Assembly: GCF_023634065.1 (NCBI RefSeq) | Contig: NZ_JALKCV010000001.1 | Coordinates: 620,001 to 684,000, forward strand | Reading direction: 5' to 3' | Source of the DNA: Microbulbifer litoralis | Lineage (GTDB): Bacteria > Pseudomonadota > Gammaproteobacteria > Pseudomonadales > Cellvibrionaceae | DNA: 64,000 nt | Shown: one piece after another, positions 63,501-64,000 of the stretch | Position numbering within the stretch: position 1 is the first letter of the stretch | Layout: the number at the start of each line of letters is the position of its first letter | Position numbers and translations under genes: made by a program | The notes under the pieces: generated by a model | Told to the model about the DNA's origin: nothing | What the model saw: only the letters and a program-made list of their open reading frames with translations | Database searches by the model: none

Positions 63501-64000
63501 ATGACGTCAGAGCAGTTACCTTTTCATATCGGGCGCTACCAGGTTACCCGCCGGCTCGGCTCCGGCGGCATGGGCGTGGTGTACCTGGCCACCGACGACA
63601 GGCTGCACCGCCAGGTGGCCATCAAGCAGTTGCTGAAGAACCCCACCAGCGATTCCGCCCACCTGCGCATCCGCAAGGAAGCCCTGCTGCTGGCGCAGCT
63701 GAACCACGCCAACATTGTGCAGATCTACGATGTCGTGGAAGAGCGCAATGACGTCGCCCTGGTAATGGAGTATGTGAACGGCAGCTCCCTCGACAGCTGG
63801 CAGCGCGAACGCGACCCGGGCCTGCGCCAGAAGATCCAGCTGCTGAAGCAGATCTGCAGCGGCCTCGCCCGCGCCCACAGCATCGGCATCATCCACCGCG
63901 ACCTGAAGGCCGACAACATCCTGATCGACGACAGCAACATCGCCAAGATCACGGATTTCGGTATCGCCAAGAACTGGCGCGAACACAGCGACCTTACCCG
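63501..64000 (+). CDS. Serine/threonine protein kinase, N-terminal part (cut by window end)
   Basis: The visible 166 residues form a Hanks-type kinase domain: GSGGMGVVYLA (ATP glycine loop), VAIKQLL (ATP lysine), EALLLAQLNHANIVQIYDV, VMEYVNGSSL hinge, IIHRDLKADN catalytic loop and ITDFGIAK. The frame begins at ATG 63501, and the Ser/Thr kinase continues past the edge; transmembrane or sensor domains cannot be seen. The FHA-domain gene upstream in the same direction suggests a kinase-FHA signalling pair, a known functional unit in bacterial phosphothreonine signalling. Confidence 0.93.
   Translation, partial: MTSEQLPFHIGRYQVTRRLGSGGMGVVYLATDDRLHRQVAIKQLLKNPTSDSAHLRIRKEALLLAQLNHANIVQIYDVVEERNDVALVMEYVNGSSLDSWQRERDPGLRQKIQLLKQICSGLARAHSIGIIHRDLKADNILIDDSNIAKITDFGIAKNWREHSDLT

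Noticed and set aside
62404..64000. Type VI secretion or phage-defence cluster suggested by FHA and kinase genes
   Set aside because: No Tss, VgrG or Hcp genes are visible; two genes alone support only a phosphothreonine signalling pair. The region beyond the window would be needed.

Overview
The window reads as the chromosome of a marine, salt-tolerant, polysaccharide-degrading gammaproteobacterium. Microbulbifer or a close Cellvibrionales relative is the best guess. The clues are high GC content, a poly-serine-linked chitin/cellulose-active LPMO with a CBM2 module, a PL10 pectate lyase, three large TonB-dependent receptors, secreted S9 peptidases and a complete ectABC-ask ectoine operon. 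This placement is inference from gene content. No rRNA, tRNA, CRISPR array, integrase or transposase was seen.

Layout. 1-2.6 kb: the tail of a possible HsdR-like protein, a small membrane protein, a Gdx/SugE guanidinium exporter preceded by a recognisable guanidine-II (mini-ykkC) riboswitch, and a PepSY membrane protein. 2.6-5.1 kb: a FhuE-type siderophore receptor with Fur-box-like sequences. 6-7.1 kb: the LPMO. 7.4-10.6 kb: an OmpW-like porin and an unusual autotransporter with RTX-type calcium repeats. 10.7-17.4 kb: a UMF1-type MFS protein, a DUF1853 protein, a beta-propeller-like lipoprotein, and a two-gene operon of a secreted small protein plus an S9 peptidase. 17.5-20.6 kb: a GbsR-type regulator with a perfect palindrome over its own promoter start, followed by cyanide-insensitive bd oxidase genes. 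21-25.8 kb: TetR regulator, YdcH-like protein, PL10 lyase, and a methanethiol oxidase/selenium-binding protein coupled to a membrane protein.

25.9-33.2 kb: DPP-IV-like peptidase, a tiny lipoprotein, and a TPR-sulfotransferase next to a TonB receptor, separated by a REP-type repeat. 33.7-39.6 kb: FrnE-like thioredoxin-fold protein, a Gly-rich lipoprotein paired with a lipoprotein intradiol dioxygenase, the glutathione-dependent formaldehyde detoxification pair (fghA, adhC), an AraC regulator broken by a one-base frameshift, and a YRGQP-repeat protein. 39.7-45.4 kb: a four-gene co-directional cluster of membrane-anchored solute-binding-like protein, membrane protein with a winged-helix-like C-terminus, TonB receptor, and phosphatase lipoprotein. 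This is the best candidate for an undescribed sensing and uptake system. 45.5-51.2 kb: AraC regulator under a Fur-box-like site, a phospholipase-D lipoprotein, CBS protein, Hsp20, host-attachment-family protein and CorA with a structured leader. 51.2-56.9 kb: MITE-like inverted repeat, M20 dipeptidase, unknown protein, cytochrome b561-YceI pair, sodium/solute symporter. 57-61.9 kb: the ectoine operon with a divergent MarR-type EctR and two inverted repeats between them. 62.4-64 kb: FHA protein with a structured leader and a Ser/Thr kinase that runs off the window.

The genes together describe a surface-associated marine degrader: extracellular enzymes (LPMO, PL10, peptidases), TonB-dependent import, iron sensing by Fur, osmoprotection by ectoine, and several detoxification modules (guanidine, formaldehyde, methanethiol, cyanide-tolerant respiration). 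Most CDS starts were revised from the longest open frame to a start with a ribosome binding site or signal peptide; the reasons are given per entry.
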